From Unio delphinus (taxonomy: Eukaryota > Mollusca > Bivalvia > Unionida > Unionidae): a stretch of DNA of 64,000 nucleotides. Below, piece after piece: positions 60,601 through 63,600 of the stretch; the stretch's first letter is position 1; each line of letters begins with the position of its first letter. Below the pieces are notes generated by a model. It was not told the DNA's origin. It ran no database searches and was given only the letters and a program-made list of their open reading frames with translations. Position numbers and translations under genes: made by a program. The stretch is taken from contig JAQISU010000096.1 in NCBI GenBank assembly GCA_029339505.1, forward strand, positions 6,185,501-6,249,500, written 5' to 3'.

Positions 60601-63600
60601 CGATGGAATCTTCCAACAGTAACTGGAGTAACTGATAATGCAGCCAATGAGATCACAGCTTTTGATTTACTTCAATGGACTCGATTTGGTTGTTATGGTC
60701 ACAGATTCAACCTTATTGTGAAAAAAGCTTTAGCTATACCAGAACTGTCACGAATCATTGCAAAGGGGCGCAAACTGGTGACTTTTTTCCATCAAAGCAC
60801 GAGCATAAATGATTTGTTAATGAGAAAGCAGCAGTTACTACTTGACATAGGTGCTAGAGGACACAAGCTCCAGATGGATGTTCCAACTAGATGGAATAGC
60901 ACTCATGACATGCTTGAACGACTGCTTGAGCAAACACCTGCTATTATGGCTGTTATCAGTGACCCAAACATAAGCAAGTCAGCAGCCGCAACATTGAAAA
61001 ATTATGTCTATACATTTGACGAACAAGCATTGGTTGAAAAACTTGTGGAAGTTCTCTCACCGTTCCTGAATGCAACAGACAGTGTTTGCAGAGACAAATC
61101 ACCAACCCTTCATAAAGTTATCCCAATACTTCTTAAACTTACCAAATGTATAGAAACAAATGCTGATGATCTACCTTCAATTGCTAAACTTAAAGATGTA
61201 ATGAGACAAGAACTTGACAATAGTACACAGGACAAAGATCTAGCTCTGTTGGGCTGTTTATTGAATCATGCTATGAAGGATCTGGAGTTTCTATCTGACA
61301 GTGAGCGAGCATATGGACATGCTCTGCTTTTGAAGGTTGCTCTTGATATGGCTGATGTTAAAGTGAATGTCCAAGTGGAGCCAGGGACTAGTGATGAACA
61401 ACCTTCAGGCTCATTGCCACCTCTACCAATTGCACCATCACTTCTAAATGTCAGAGATGACAACACTAAAACTGTGGTTACACTTAGTCCGCCAAACAAG
61501 AAAGCAAAGGTCAATGTTGACATCGATGATTGGTTGCAAGATGTTGTTTGCCTTGGTGAAAGTCAACAGCCAATAACAGATGTCATCCACCAGGAGGTTT
61601 CTAGATATCTAGTTGCTGCTCCATATGATACCAATCTCACAATGTTACAGTGGTGGAAACAAAACTGCCAGTTCTACCCCCATCTTAGCTTACTAGCTCG
61701 GAAGTACCTAAGTATTCCGGCATCATCAGTATCCAGCGAGAGGGTATTTAGTCTGGCTGGACATCTTGTCAGCAAGAAACGGGCTCGTTTAAGTTGTGAC
61801 AATGTGGACCTGATAATATTCTTAAACAAAAACATTAACTATTGGTAATTTGGTAGTGTCAGTGTAACAAGCACAAGGAGAAACAGTATTCTGAAAAATT
61901 ATTTTTGTGTTCAGCATTGCTCAAACATTACATGATTTTGCTGATAAATAGTTCAGTTAGTTTGAAAGTTTTTGTAATTGGTGTTCTTTTGTTTTGTTTA
62001 AACTGCTTTGATTGTAGTATTAGTAACTAATGACAAGCAAGAAAAACATTTCTTTCTATACTTTAAACAATTGAAAAATCACATATGAATAAAAGTGTTC
62101 TGGGGGATTGTTAAGTCTTTCAGCTGCATAAAACTGATAAGCCAAAGAAAGTTGCTTTTGAGGTTAAAGTATATATATATATATATATATATAGATAGAG
62201 AGAGAGAGAGAGAGAGATTAACTTCTATACATTTTTTTTACATTTTAAACTTTTGAACAAAGATATAACTCTGTAACAACAAAAATTAAAACTTACTTGT
62301 AGAAAGTTAGCAACCGATTATAATCGATTATCAGTAAGTTGTGTGCAACCGATGATCGATTATGAACTTCTAACCGATTCCCATCACTAACAGCAGCATT
62401 GATAAACATGAATGAAACAGAGTGGCCTATTTACTCATGTTTATGCTATTTTTGGAAGGATTATATGCTATTTTTGGAAGGATTATAATCACCTAATGCT
62501 ATGGAACTGTAATCTTACTAGTCACTATATCTAAACATATTGATGCATAGTTTCCCTGTACAATTACTGCCTAGAGCAAGGGTACACAACCTTTTTCAGC
62601 CAAGGGCCAGATTGCACTTTTAAGACCACTTGAGTGCTGCAAACACCAATTTCTTTCATATAATAACTGTTCATGGGCCAGATTTATGTGTTGTTTTAAT
62701 TTTCCCTGAGGGCTTGACAGAACATTTAAGTGGGCCAGATCCATTCCATGGGCCAGTGGTTGTGCACCCCTGGTCTAGAGGGATTGTAGTAATTCCTCAA
62801 AATCTGGTACTCTCTTTTTTACAAATTAAATTTGTATTGCATGAAAATCAAAGAACCATTTTATCTGTAAATACTAGCCTAGAGGGCATGCTTAATGAAT
62901 GAATACATCCAATTACTTGAGTGCTTAATAAGATTTCTAACGCATTGGTGTGTGCACAGAGAATGATGGCTGTAAAATGCAGATGAAGAAGCAGGTTATA
63001 CATATATGATGGCAAAACCTTATTCAAAACAAATTAAAATGTGATCACCTGTGACAGAATCTATGATCCAAAGCATACTTCATTATATACGATTTATTAT
63101 GTTAAATTATGATCACCCGTGACAGTATCTATAAATATATATATATTTATTTGTAATGTCAGTTAGTTCTTACCTGTTTTACTAATCAGTGCAATTAAAA
63201 TAATTTATTTATGTATTTCTGTAGATGAACAGTGTCAAGAAAATAAATGGTTTAATGTTGGTTTAAATGTGTTTTCTGTGTGTGTGTGTGGGGGGGCGAT
63301 TTCATGAAACTTTGATTTAGAACTGAAGAGAACAAGGCTACACATAATCCACAATCTTAGGTAACATGCATTCTCAGTCCAGGATAGATAGAAAGAGCTT
63401 ACAGTACTTTTTCTGACTAATGACACACACCTCTCCCCAGTGACTGCATCCAGAATTTAAATTATTATTTTTATCTACTCATTCAAGTGAAACATCAATG
63501 TTCCCATCAAAATGCATCAACTCACCAAATTTCATGATTTCTGAAATAACTGTATGTATACAGCATGCAAAAGTGAGCCAAATGCAAATATTTTATGAAG

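Larger units (their letters stand above)
58572..62389 (+). mobile_element. hAT (ZBED-like) DNA transposon, apparently complete
   Basis: A perfect 8-bp target duplication ACAGCAGC flanks the element (58564-58571 and 62390-62397). Ends are TAGTGTTGTTCCGATTA and, reverse-complemented, TAGTGATGGGAATCGGTTA, fitting hAT termini. Both ends carry subterminal ATCGATTATAATCGAT-type palindromes. The 3818-bp element contains a three-exon transposase gene with no disabling change, an AATAAA near 62089 and an internal (TA)n(GA)n tract (62170-62217). It lies in an AQR intron in antisense orientation. Confidence 0.95.

Noticed and set aside
60277..61848. Domesticated ZBED-type host gene
   Set aside because: The open frame lies inside terminal inverted repeats with a perfect 8-bp target duplication, so it is a transposon gene. 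The first 16 codons of the simple open frame are intron, since the exon starts at 60327.
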